Below, piece after piece: positions 17,102 to 25,927 of a stretch of DNA of 64,000 nucleotides. Position 1 is the stretch's first letter, and each line of letters opens with the position of its first letter. Source of the stretch: Caulobacterales bacterium (GTDB lineage Bacteria > Pseudomonadota > Alphaproteobacteria > Caulobacterales > Parvularculaceae); assembly GCA_020638525.1 (NCBI GenBank), contig JACKIL010000002.1, positions 62,001 through 126,000 of the forward strand. Reading direction: 5' to 3'. The notes beneath the pieces were generated by a model that saw only the letters and a list, made by a program, of their open reading frames with translations, searched no databases and had not been told where the DNA came from. Made by a program: the position numbers and the translations under genes.

Positions 17102-17899
17102 CTACTGTCTGATCGACACATCTAACCGCTCACACGTCACCGGATAGCCAAGCCCTTCAGGAATGGCGAGCCAGGCGACGCCATCGCGCGTTTCGACATC
17201 GGGCTGCACGGGAACGACGCGCCGTGCGCGCGCCGAGGCGATGACTTCACCCGCATTCTTGCTCGCGCCGAGAAGATGCAGATTGCAGAAAGTCGGAAAG
17301 ATGACCTTGCGGTCGCCGCGTTCGCGCGCCGCCAGTGCATTCTGCGGTGAAATCCACAGGGCTTCCGTCGCTTCATTGCCGTCCTCGCGCGCTTCCTGCC
17401 CTTCGGGGCAGAGCGCAGCGAAGAAGAGCGTGTCGAAACGGCGATGCAGCCCCGGCGGCGCGACCCAATGCGCAAAGAGCGAAAGCTGATCGCAGGCGAG
17501 CGTCAGCTTTTCCTGCCGGATGAGCTCCATGAACTTCGCATCGTCATTCTCGACTTCGCGCCGCCATGGGTCGAGCGATGCTGCGCGCGCGCCGGTGACG
17601 AGCGGCCCTTCCGTCCCCTCGCCCGCCTCGCGCGCAATGAGAACGCCCGCCTCTTCGAAGGCTTCGCGAATAGCGGCGACTTGCGCTGAGAGAAGTTGCG
17701 CATCGCCGCCCGTCGAATGCTCCGTCCACGCCGGATTGCGATCTCCAGGGTCGATCCGCCCGCCCGGAAAGACGATCGCCCCGCCCGCAAAGCCGATATT
17801 CTCGTGCCGCTCCACCATCAGCACTTCAAAGGCCGGCTTGTCGCGAAGCAGAAGAACGGTCGCGGCGGGTATCGGCTTGTCATCTGACTTGGCGGTCAT
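17102..17899 (-). CDS. NUDIX hydrolase (NUDT19-like)
   Basis: A 265-residue NUDIX hydrolase. The NUDIX box is split by an insertion: VFPGGRIDPGD (43-53) and then REAFEEAGV (78-86) with the catalytic Glu residues. The insertion and the late RFDTLFFAA motif resemble the NUDT7/NUDT8/NUDT19 group, some of which hydrolyse CoA derivatives. ATG at 17899 overlaps the stop of the upstream membrane protein by one base (TGATG), showing translational coupling. Longer in-frame extensions run through that gene and were rejected. Confidence 0.88.
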   Translation of the reverse strand: MTAKSDDKPIPAATVLLLRDKPAFEVLMVERHENIGFAGGAIVFPGGRIDPGDRNPAWTEHSTGGDAQLLSAQVAAIREAFEEAGVLIAREAGEGTEGPLVTGARAASLDPWRREVENDDAKFMELIRQEKLTLACDQLSLFAHWVAPPGLHRRFDTLFFAALCPEGQEAREDGNEATEALWISPQNALAARERGDRKVIFPTFCNLHLLGASKNAGEVIASARARRVVPVQPDVETRDGVAWLAIPEGLGYPVTCERLDVSIRQ

Positions 17900-18297
17900 C
17901 AAAACAGTCCCGGATTTTTCGGTTTGACGGGGAAGACATTCGTCGCGCGCAAGAGCTTGATGGCGCCGAACCCGGCGCCGAACGTTGCAACAGCGCCGCC
18001 GACAATAAGCGTCATCGCTTGCGGTGAGCTCACAGCTGAAATCACCGCCAGCAGAAGCATCGACGTCGCGGTGAGCCATCCGAGCGGCGCCCAGCGCCGC
18101 CCGATGAGGAGCGCAAGGCTCGCGGCGAGGAAGGCGCCCGCGCCCCAGCTGGCGACAAGCACCAGTTGGTGCGCCGGCGACAGCGTTCCCGCCGCATCGC
18201 CGCTCGCGAAAGCCTCCACGCCGACGCGCTCGACAATCTGAGCCGCCGTAACTCCGACAAGCACAGCGAGGATCACCGCCAGAAGGGATCTCAGCAT
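17899..18297 (-). CDS. Hypothetical membrane protein with four TM segments
   Basis: A 132-residue hydrophobic protein with predicted helices at about 3-21, 43-64, 72-90 and 94-114 and a short basic C-terminus. No family recognised. It is translationally coupled to the NUDIX gene that follows. It lies downstream of the fadJ hairpin in the opposite sense of reading distance, so the two-gene unit probably has its own promoter in the 73 bases before it. Confidence 0.65.
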   Translation of the reverse strand: MLRSLLAVILAVLVGVTAAQIVERVGVEAFASGDAAGTLSPAHQLVLVASWGAGAFLAASLALLIGRRWAPLGWLTATSMLLLAVISAVSSPQAMTLIVGGAVATFGAGFGAIKLLRATNVFPVKPKNPGLF

Positions 18298-18316
18298 TCA
18301 GTCGCCTTCAAATGAC

Positions 18317-18343
18317 GAACGCCGACCTTGACGGCCGGCGTTC
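18317..18343 (-). terminator. Hairpin after the FadJ-like gene, probable terminator
   Basis: Arms GAACGCCG (18317-18324) and CGGCGTTC (18336-18343) form a strong stem about 30 bases downstream of the FadJ-like stop on the minus strand. The following sequence is GTCATTTGA rather than a U-run, so termination may be weak or Rho-assisted. Confidence 0.5.
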
Positions 18344-18370
18344 GCGTTAATCGCTGTCAAAACGCGCCGC

Positions 18371-20575
18371 TTACGCCGCCTTGTAGAGCGTCTCTTTCTT
18401 CTCCGCCATTTCGCGGAACTTCGCCGGCGGGGCGAAACGCGCGCCGTATTTCTGCGCGAGGCTTTCCGCTTTCCGCACGAAAGAGTCGACGCCGATCGTG
18501 TCGATATAGCTCATCGGCCCGCCGGTCCAAGGCGCAAAGCCCCAGCCGAAGATCGCGCCGAGGTCCGCCGATTGCGGATCGGAGACGATGCCGTCGGCGT
18601 AGCACTGCGCGGCGGCGACGAGCTGCGCGTAGAGAATGCGCTCTTTGGCTTCGTCCGCCGTCGGCTGGTCCTTGGCGAGCGGGAAGTAATCCGACAGCCC
18701 TTGCCAGAGGTGCTTCTTGCCGCCTTCCGGATATTCGTAGAAGCCGCCGCCGGACTTGCGCCCCTTGCGGCCGAGCTTCGTGACCATCGTCTCGAGAAGG
18801 TCTTCAACGCCCGACGGCTTGTAATCGGCGCCGAGTTCTTTCTTCGTCGAGTTCATGATCCGGAGGCCGAGTTCGAGCGAGGTCTCGTCGGTCAGCGCGA
18901 GCGGGCCGACCGGCATGCCGAGGAGCTTCGCCGCGTTCTCGATGAGCGCCGGCTTGATGCCTTCGGCGACCATAAGCATCGCCTCGTTGAGATAAGGCGG
19001 CACGACGCGGTTCGTGTAGAAGCCGCGCGTGTCTTTGACGACGATCGGCGTCTTCTTGATCATGGCGACATAATCGAGCGCGGTCGCAAGCGCCTTGTCG
19101 CCCGAGCGCGCGCCCGGAATGATCTCGACGAGCGGCATCTTGTCGACCGGCGAGAAGAAGTGAATGCCGATGAACTGCTCGGGGCGTTCCGAGTGCTTCG
19201 CAAGGCCCGTGATCGGCAGGGTCGACGTGTTCGACGCGAAGATCACATCCTTGCCGATGACGGCTTCGGTCTTCTTGATGACGTCGGCTTTGACGTCCGG
19301 ATCTTCGAACACCGCCTCGATAATGAGGTCGACGTCTTTAAGGGCGTTATAGTCCGTCGTCGGCGTGATGCGGGCGAGCATTTCATCGCCTTTGTCCTTG
19401 GCGAGCTTGCCGCGCGAGACGGCTTTCTCGACGAGGCCGACCGAATAGCCCTTGCCCTTTTCGGCATAGGCCTGATCGCGGTCGAGGAGGACGACTTCCG
19501 CCCCGCCTTTCGCCGTCACATAGGCGATGCCGGCGCCCATCATGCCCGCGCCGAGAACGCCGACTTTCTTGAGAACGGCTTTCTCAACGCCTTTCGGGCG
19601 CTGCTCGCCTTTTTCCGCCGCCTGCTTGTTGATGAACAGCGTACGGATCATGTTGCGCGTTTGCGGGCTCGTCAGCAGTTTGACGAAGTATTTCGATTCA
19701 ATCCGGATCGCCGTGTCGAAGGGAACGATCGAGCCTTCATAGAGGCAGGAAAGAATATACTGCACGGCCGGATAGTTGTGGTTCGTCTCGCGCTGCGCCA
19801 TGGCGTTTGCGGCCATGAAGAACTGCACCGAGCGCGGGTCCATTGCGCCGCCGCCGCCGGGGAACTTGAAGCCTTTCTTGTCCCACGGTTGCACGGCTTT
19901 CGGGTTCGCTTTCACCCAGGCCTTCGCCTTGGCGACGACTTCGCCCGCCGGGACGACTTCCTGAACGATGCCGTATCCGAGCGCTGTTTTCGGATCGATG
20001 GGCTTGCCTTGCGTCGCCATCATTGCGGCGTTCTGCAGGCCGGCGAGGCGCGGCAGGCGCTGCGTGCCGCCGCCGCCCGGCAGGAGGCCTACCTGGACTT
20101 CCGGCACGCCGAGCTGGATCTTCGGATTGTCGGCGACGACGCGGTAATGACAGGCGAGGACGAGTTCGAGACCGCCGCCAAGCGCGAGGCCGTTGACGGC
20201 CGCCGCGACGGGCTTGGCGTAGGCTTCGCCCTTTTCAAGCGCTTTGGCCGGCTTGCCGCTCGTCTCGAGCATGCGGAGCATTCTGTTGAGGTTGAACGCA
20301 GCCTCGAACTGCTGTTTCGGCGAGGCGTCCTTGCCGACGCCGACGGCGCCGCTGCCAAGCATTCGAAGGTCGGCGCCCGCGAGGAAACCCGAAGGCTTGC
20401 CCGAGGTGATGACAGCGCCGGTGATCTTGTCGTTCTTTGCGAAGTCTTCAACGAAGGCGGCGAAATCCGCCATCAGGTCCGCGTTCCAGACGTTCATCGA
20501 CTGGCCCGGCAGGTCGATCGTCACGAGCGCAATGCCGTCGCTGTCGATCTCAACTTTCATCGCTTTATAAGTCAT
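18371..20575 (-). CDS. fadJ: FadJ/FadB-like enoyl-CoA hydratase / 3-hydroxyacyl-CoA dehydrogenase
   Basis: A 734-residue bifunctional beta-oxidation enzyme. The N-terminal crotonase domain has FLAGADL (64-70) and GGGLEL with Glu137 and a second Glu159 (PEVQVG), the two catalytic acids of the hydratase. The NAD-binding Rossmann motif GAGMMG is at 342-347, followed by the dehydrogenase domains. It hydrates enoyl-CoA and oxidises 3-hydroxyacyl-CoA. The ATG at 20575 is preceded by GAGAGAG; the 18-codon upstream extension is repeat-derived and was rejected. The thiolase encoded just upstream supplies the last beta-oxidation step. The symbol fadJ rather than fadB is by similarity only. Confidence 0.93.
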   Translation of the reverse strand: MTYKAMKVEIDSDGIALVTIDLPGQSMNVWNADLMADFAAFVEDFAKNDKITGAVITSGKPSGFLAGADLRMLGSGAVGVGKDASPKQQFEAAFNLNRMLRMLETSGKPAKALEKGEAYAKPVAAAVNGLALGGGLELVLACHYRVVADNPKIQLGVPEVQVGLLPGGGGTQRLPRLAGLQNAAMMATQGKPIDPKTALGYGIVQEVVPAGEVVAKAKAWVKANPKAVQPWDKKGFKFPGGGGAMDPRSVQFFMAANAMAQRETNHNYPAVQYILSCLYEGSIVPFDTAIRIESKYFVKLLTSPQTRNMIRTLFINKQAAEKGEQRPKGVEKAVLKKVGVLGAGMMGAGIAYVTAKGGAEVVLLDRDQAYAEKGKGYSVGLVEKAVSRGKLAKDKGDEMLARITPTTDYNALKDVDLIIEAVFEDPDVKADVIKKTEAVIGKDVIFASNTSTLPITGLAKHSERPEQFIGIHFFSPVDKMPLVEIIPGARSGDKALATALDYVAMIKKTPIVVKDTRGFYTNRVVPPYLNEAMLMVAEGIKPALIENAAKLLGMPVGPLALTDETSLELGLRIMNSTKKELGADYKPSGVEDLLETMVTKLGRKGRKSGGGFYEYPEGGKKHLWQGLSDYFPLAKDQPTADEAKERILYAQLVAAAQCYADGIVSDPQSADLGAIFGWGFAPWTGGPMSYIDTIGVDSFVRKAESLAQKYGARFAPPAKFREMAEKKETLYKAA

Positions 20576-20600
20576 CTCTCTCATCCCTTTGAATTCGTCA

Positions 20601-20701
20601 TCATCCTTCGAGGCTCGCTTCGCTCGCACCTCAGGATGAGGCCCTGAGAAAGTGCGAACCCCTCATCCTGAGGCGCACGCCGCAGGCGGGCCTCGAAGGA
20701 T
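20601..20701. repeat. Palindromic (BIME-like) repeat, family 2
   Basis: Two inverted units: the left (20601-20642) has CATCCTTCGAGGC and CCTCAGGATGAGG, the right (20661-20701) has CCTCATCCTGAGG and GCCTCGAAGGAT. Each is roughly the reverse complement of the other, so the whole can fold as a large cruciform. It lies between the thiolase and FadJ-like genes of one operon, and similar REP sequences are common in alphaproteobacterial genomes. Confidence 0.85.
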
Positions 20702-20718
20702 CGAGGGGCGAGCCCCAA

Positions 20719-21927
20719 CTAAACGCGCTCGATGATGGTGGCCGTACCCATGCCGCCGCCGATGCAGAGCGTGATGAGCGCGGTCTCCTTGCCGGAGCGC
20801 TCGAGTTCGTCGACCATCGTGCCGAGGATCATCGCCCCCGTCGCGCCGAGCGGGTGGCCCATGGCGATCGCGCCGCCATTGACGTTGATGTCGCTGTGAT
20901 CGATGTCGAGCGCCTGCATGAAGCGCAGGACGACCGCCGCGAACGCTTCATTGAGCTCCCAGAGATCGATATCTTTCTTGGTCATGCCGGCGTTCTTCAG
21001 AACTTTCTGCGCGGCGAATTCCGGGCCCGTCAGCATGATCGTCGGTTCCGTGCCGATCGAAGCGGCGGCGCGGATGCGCGCGCGCGGCTTGAGGCCGAGC
21101 TTCTTGCCCATCTCCGCATTGCCGATGAGCACCGCAGCGGCGCCGTCGACGATGCCCGAAGAGTTGCCCGCATGGTGCACGTGGACGATCCGCTCGATCT
21201 CGGCGTGCTTTTGCAGCGCGACGGCGTCGAAACCGAAATTCTCGCCGATCATCGCGAAGGACGGCGGCAGGCCGCCGAGCGATTGCATGTCGGTGTTCGG
21301 GCGGATCGTTTCGTCATGCGCGAGAACCTCAGCGCCGAGAACGTCTTTCACCGGAACGATCGACTTGGCGAAGCGGCCTTCGCTCCAGCTCTTGGCCGCG
21401 CGCTTGTGGCTTTCGACAGCGTAAGCGTCGACGTCGTCGCGCGAGAAACCGTATTTGGTGGCGATCAAGTCAGCCGAGACGCCTTGCGGAACGAAATAAG
21501 TCTTGAACGCGACGGCCGGGTCGGTCGGCCAAGCGCCGCCATCGGAGCCCATCGGCACGCGCGACATCGACTCGACGCCGCCGCCGATCGTCATGCCGGC
21601 TTCGCCTGCTTTGACCTTCGCGGCCGCAAGGTTGATCGCTTCGAGAGCGGAAGCGCAGAAGCGGTCGACATGAACGCCCGCCGTCGTTTCCGCAAAGCCC
21701 GCGTTCAGAACCGCCGTGCGCGGGATGACCGCGCCCTGTTCGCCCACCGGCGAGACGCAGCCCATGACGACGTCATCGATTTCGGCCGTGTCGATATTGT
21801 TGCGGTCGCGAACCGCCTGAAGCACCTGCGTGGCGAGTTCGACCGGCGTAATTTCGTGCAGCGAGCCGTCGGCCTTGCCTTTGCCGCGCGGCGTGCGAAC
21901 TGCGTCATAAATGAAAGCGTCAGTCAT
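20719..21927 (-). CDS. Acetyl-CoA C-acyltransferase (thiolase)
   Basis: A 402-residue thiolase. The nucleophile is Cys91 in DRFCASALEAINLAA, with NEAFA, the His of GHPLGATGA and the second Cys of CIGGGMG completing the active site. It cleaves 3-ketoacyl-CoA to acetyl-CoA and a shortened acyl-CoA. ATG at 21927 starts the conserved MTDAFIYDAVRTP; AAAGGA lies about ten bases upstream. It is first in an operon with the FadJ-like protein and is divergent from putA. Whether it is FadA/FadI or a biosynthetic thiolase is not certain; the neighbour favours degradation. Confidence 0.93.
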   Translation of the reverse strand: MTDAFIYDAVRTPRGKGKADGSLHEITPVELATQVLQAVRDRNNIDTAEIDDVVMGCVSPVGEQGAVIPRTAVLNAGFAETTAGVHVDRFCASALEAINLAAAKVKAGEAGMTIGGGVESMSRVPMGSDGGAWPTDPAVAFKTYFVPQGVSADLIATKYGFSRDDVDAYAVESHKRAAKSWSEGRFAKSIVPVKDVLGAEVLAHDETIRPNTDMQSLGGLPPSFAMIGENFGFDAVALQKHAEIERIVHVHHAGNSSGIVDGAAAVLIGNAEMGKKLGLKPRARIRAAASIGTEPTIMLTGPEFAAQKVLKNAGMTKKDIDLWELNEAFAAVVLRFMQALDIDHSDINVNGGAIAMGHPLGATGAMILGTMVDELERSGKETALITLCIGGGMGTATIIERV

Positions 21928-22152
21928 GGAGGGGCGTCCTTTCAAAAGCGTCCAATTCGGAACGGCGCGCGCCCTGCCCGGCCGACCGGCTGGCGCGCGG
22001 ATACCTAACTAGGCGTCCCGCCAGAGCCGCGCAACATCGCGACGCAGCACGAATGTTTGAGGGAAATCCTTCCTCCGCCATCAATGACATAGGGGCCGCA
22101 TCGCGGTATTCCCTCGCAACCAAAACGCGCCTTTTCCAAGCAAGGACCGCCT

Positions 22153-25100
22153 ATGACAGCCGCCGCCGGGCTCGCCGCCATCAGAAGCCAAATCAGGACG
22201 CATTACCTCGCCGACGAGGCGAGCCTCGCCAGGCGGCTGGTTGAGGAGGCGGACATCGGCGCGGCAGCGCGCGGGAAGGCCCGGGCGAACGCGGCCGCCT
22301 TCGTCGCCTCGGCGCGCGAAAACGCCGCCCGCTCGAGCCTTATTGACAAGTTCCTCCAGGAATACGGCCTCTCGACAGCAGAAGGCGTCACGCTGATGCG
22401 TCTCGCCGAGGCGCTGCTGAGGACGCCCGATGCTGCGACCGCCGACAGCCTCATCCGCGACAAGGTCGAGGCGGGGGACTGGGCGGCCCACAAAGGCAAG
22501 AGCCCCTTCCCGCTCGTCAACTTCTCGACCCGCGCCCTGATGCTCACCGCCGCCTGGCTCGACGATGTCGAGGCGAAGGACCCGACGCGCCGGCTGGTGA
22601 AGGCGACGAAAGATCTCCTCGACCGGGTCGGCGAACCGATCATCCGCGCCTCGGTCGCGCAGGCGATGAAGATCATGGGCGAGCACTTCGTTCTCGGGGA
22701 GACAATCGGCGGCGCCCTGAAGCGCGGGCGCGCCTACGCCGCGCAAGGCTACACCTTCTCCTTCGACATGCTTGGCGAGGCTGCGCACACGGCCGCCGAC
22801 GCCGAGAAATATTTCGACGACTATGCGCAGGCGATCGCCGCGATCAGCGAGAATGCGAACGCCTCGCGGCCCGCGGACAATCCCGGCATCTCGGTGAAAC
22901 TTTCCGCGCTTCATCCGCGTTACGAATACGCGAAGAAAGAGCGCGTGATGAAGGAGCTCGGCGCGCGCGTGCGCGAGCTCGCCATCGCCGCGAAGAACGC
23001 CAATATCGGTTTCAACATCGACGCGGAAGAAACCTACCGGCTGGATCTCTCGCTCGATCTCATCGAAGCCTTGATGCGCGATCCGGCGCTTGCAAACTGG
23101 GATGGGTTCGGCGTCGTCGTGCAGGCCTATCAGCGCCGCGCCTCCTTCGTGCTCGACTGGCTCGCAACGCTCGCGCGCGACACGCAGCGCCGCATGATGG
23201 TGCGCCTCGTCAAAGGCGCCTATTGGGATGGCGAGATCAAACGCGCACAGGTGATGGGGCTTGAGACCTATCCCGTCTTCACGCGCAAAGTGCTCACCGA
23301 TGTGAGCTATCAGGCCTGCGCGCGCCGGCTCTTTGCGAACGCCGACGTTTTCTATCCGCAGTTCGCGACGCATAACGCGCTCACCGCCGCAATCGTGCGC
23401 GAGCTTGCGGGCGAGGTGAAAGACTATGAGCTGCAACGCCTCCACGGCATGGGCGAAGCGCTGCATGACAGCCTTCTCGCCGATGGCGCGCGCTCGCGCA
23501 TCTATGCGCCGGTCGGCGGCCATAAAGAGCTGTTGCCCTATCTCGTGCGCCGCCTGCTTGAGAACGGCGCGAACTCCTCTTTCGTCAACCAGCTCATCGA
23601 CCCCGATCTCGCGATCGACGATGTCGTCGCCGACCCGGTCGAAGAGGCGCGCGCGCTCAACGTCCTCCCGAACCCGGCGATCCCCGCCCCGCGCGATCTC
23701 TTCGGCGGCGTGCGGCTGTCGGCGCTCGGGTTCGATCCGAGCGAGCCGGATGTCGCGGCGATGCTGGAAGAGGCGGTTCGCAATCCGATGCAAGAATTGA
23801 TGTCAGAAGATTCGTCGAGCATGCGTCTCATAGTCGGCGGACAAGCCGGGCCAACCGGCGGCCAGTTGGAAATTCGCAATCCGACGCACGGCAACGTCTC
23901 AATTTGCGTCATTTCGGGCGCCGACCGCATCGAAGAGATGTGCCGTAACGCTGAAGCTGCGCAACCGGCATGGGCGACGCGCACCGACCGCGCCGAAATT
24001 CTGATCCGCGCCGCCGACTTACTCGAAGAACACGCGACAGATTTCATGCGGATGGCGACGCAGGAAGCGGGCAAATCCATTCCCGACGCTATCGCCGAAA
24101 TTCGAGAAGCGGTCGATTTCCTTCGCTATTACGCAGGCGAGTCCAAAAAGCTGAGCGATGCGCCGCTCGGCGTCGTCGCCTGCATCTCTCCGTGGAACTT
24201 TCCGCTTGCGATCTTCCTCGGCCAGGTCTCCGCTTCGCTTGCGGCCGGAAACGCCGTCATCGCCAAACCGGCAGAGCAAACGCCGGGCATTGCAGGCGAA
24301 GCCGTGCGCCTGTTGCACATAGCCGGCGTTCCGAAGGATGTGCTTGCAATCGCATATGGCGACGGCCCCTCCGTCGGCGCGCCGCTCGTCAAGCACCCCG
24401 CCGTCAAGGGCGTGATCTTCACCGGCTCGACCGAAGTCGCGCAGATCATCAACCGCACGCTTTGCGAAGCGGGCAAGCATGACGCCGCGCTCATCGCGGA
24501 GACGGGCGGCATCAACGCAATGATCATCGATTCAACAGCGCTGCTCGAACAGGCGGTGAGCGACGCCATCGCTTCCGCCTTCCAGAGCGCCGGGCAACGG
24601 TGCTCGGCCTGCCGCGTCGTCTGCGTGCAGGAAGATGTCGCGGACCGCTTCAACGAAATGCTTGCAGGCGCGATGGCGGAGCTTTCCGTCGGCGATCCCG
24701 CTCTCCTCGGAACCGATGTCGGCCCCGTCATCGACAAGGAAGCAAAGGACGTCATCGACCGTCACGTCGCGGAGATGGAGAAGAGCGCCAAGCTCATCGC
24801 GCGCGCGCCGGAAGTTCAAAGCGGTCTCAACGGAACCTTCGTGCGCCCCGTCGCGTTCGAACTGACGCAATTAAGCGATCTCAAGAAAGAGATCTTCGGC
24901 CCCGTGCTTCACGTCGTGCGCTACGGCGCCGACGACCTCGATGCGCTCGTCGATGAAATCAACGCGCTCGGCTACGGGCTCACGCTTGGCGTTCACACGC
25001 GCATTGATGAAACCATGCACCGTATCGTTTCGCGCGCGCGCATCGGCAACATCTATGTGAACCGCAACCAGATCGGCGCCGTCGTCGGCGTGCAGCCTTT

Positions 25101-25836
25101 CGGCGGCGAAGGGCTTTCCGGCACGGGTCCGAAAGCGGGCGGCCCGGAATATCTGCAGGCGCTCGTGAAAACCCCGCGCAGCGCCGGCGCCGAGATCGAG
25201 ATCATCGACGGCCCGCTCAATGCGGAAGAAGGAACGGCGCTCGATCTCGCTGCGCGCGCCTTCGAGAAATGGAGCATCGCGCCCGACCGCACGGCGCTCC
25301 TGCAAAAAGCGGCGGGCGCCGCACAGGGCGCCGCGCGCGATACGCTTGAAAAAGCCGCGGCGCTCTGCGCCAAGCACTTCGCGGAAGCTGAAACGCTGCC
25401 CGGCCCGACAGGCGAATCGAACACGCTGCGCCTGAAAGCGAAGGGCCTCGTTCTCTGCCTCGGCGACGGCGACGATCTGAAAGAATCGCTCGGCGCGGCG
25501 CTGGCCGCCGGAAACGCAGTTCTCGCTCCCAAGGGCCTTGCCGACGAGATTGGCGAGGCGCTGGCGAAAGCGGGCCAGAAGCATGTCGTGCAGGGGCTCT
25601 CGCGCCTCGGCGAGGCCGTGTCCGGCGCGCTTGCGGAGGATTCCCGCCTTCGCGCGGTCGCCGTCGGCGGGCTTGGAACGGCGGCGCTTTCACGCCGTCT
25701 CTCCGCCCGCAAAGGCCCCATCGCCGCCGTCATTCCAGCGGGCGCAGGCGCATGGCGTTACGCCAGCGAACGCACCCTGACGATCAACACGACCGCCGCG
25801 GGCGGCGACGTGCGCCTTCTATCTCTGGCGGAATAA
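22153..25836 (+). CDS. putA: Bifunctional proline dehydrogenase / L-glutamate gamma-semialdehyde dehydrogenase PutA
   Basis: A 1227-residue PutA that oxidises proline to glutamate using FAD and NAD+. No N-terminal ribbon-helix-helix domain is present, so it is not an autorepressor like the E. coli protein. The order is an alpha domain, the PRODH barrel (about 170-480), the aldehyde dehydrogenase domain (about 550-1040) with Glu783 (AETGG) and catalytic Cys817 (SAGQRCSACR), and a C-terminal ALDH-like extension of about 180 residues as in long PutAs. ATG at 22153 has AAGGA seven bases upstream. It stands alone, divergent from the thiolase. Confidence 0.97.
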   Translation: MTAAAGLAAIRSQIRTHYLADEASLARRLVEEADIGAAARGKARANAAAFVASARENAARSSLIDKFLQEYGLSTAEGVTLMRLAEALLRTPDAATADSLIRDKVEAGDWAAHKGKSPFPLVNFSTRALMLTAAWLDDVEAKDPTRRLVKATKDLLDRVGEPIIRASVAQAMKIMGEHFVLGETIGGALKRGRAYAAQGYTFSFDMLGEAAHTAADAEKYFDDYAQAIAAISENANASRPADNPGISVKLSALHPRYEYAKKERVMKELGARVRELAIAAKNANIGFNIDAEETYRLDLSLDLIEALMRDPALANWDGFGVVVQAYQRRASFVLDWLATLARDTQRRMMVRLVKGAYWDGEIKRAQVMGLETYPVFTRKVLTDVSYQACARRLFANADVFYPQFATHNALTAAIVRELAGEVKDYELQRLHGMGEALHDSLLADGARSRIYAPVGGHKELLPYLVRRLLENGANSSFVNQLIDPDLAIDDVVADPVEEARALNVLPNPAIPAPRDLFGGVRLSALGFDPSEPDVAAMLEEAVRNPMQELMSEDSSSMRLIVGGQAGPTGGQLEIRNPTHGNVSICVISGADRIEEMCRNAEAAQPAWATRTDRAEILIRAADLLEEHATDFMRMATQEAGKSIPDAIAEIREAVDFLRYYAGESKKLSDAPLGVVACISPWNFPLAIFLGQVSASLAAGNAVIAKPAEQTPGIAGEAVRLLHIAGVPKDVLAIAYGDGPSVGAPLVKHPAVKGVIFTGSTEVAQIINRTLCEAGKHDAALIAETGGINAMIIDSTALLEQAVSDAIASAFQSAGQRCSACRVVCVQEDVADRFNEMLAGAMAELSVGDPALLGTDVGPVIDKEAKDVIDRHVAEMEKSAKLIARAPEVQSGLNGTFVRPVAFELTQLSDLKKEIFGPVLHVVRYGADDLDALVDEINALGYGLTLGVHTRIDETMHRIVSRARIGNIYVNRNQIGAVVGVQPFGGEGLSGTGPKAGGPEYLQALVKTPRSAGAEIEIIDGPLNAEEGTALDLAARAFEKWSIAPDRTALLQKAAGAAQGAARDTLEKAAALCAKHFAEAETLPGPTGESNTLRLKAKGLVLCLGDGDDLKESLGAALAAGNAVLAPKGLADEIGEALAKAGQKHVVQGLSRLGEAVSGALAEDSRLRAVAVGGLGTAALSRRLSARKGPIAAVIPAGAGAWRYASERTLTINTTAAGGDVRLLSLAE

Positions 25837-25927
25837 GGCTAGACCGTACCCTAATTGGCGTTCATCGCGCGGCGGCGTCCGTTCGCCGCATTAACCTTGT
25901 ATCGCGGCGCCGCGAAGGATGATCTTG

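Noticed and set aside
18572..20647. 691-codon ORF antisense to the FadJ-like gene, and similar long antisense ORFs opposite the thiolase, putA, dusB and polymerase genes
   Set aside because: Arg/Asp/Ala-rich composition typical of high-G+C shadow frames, no recognisable domain, and the sense-strand genes have clear family motifs.
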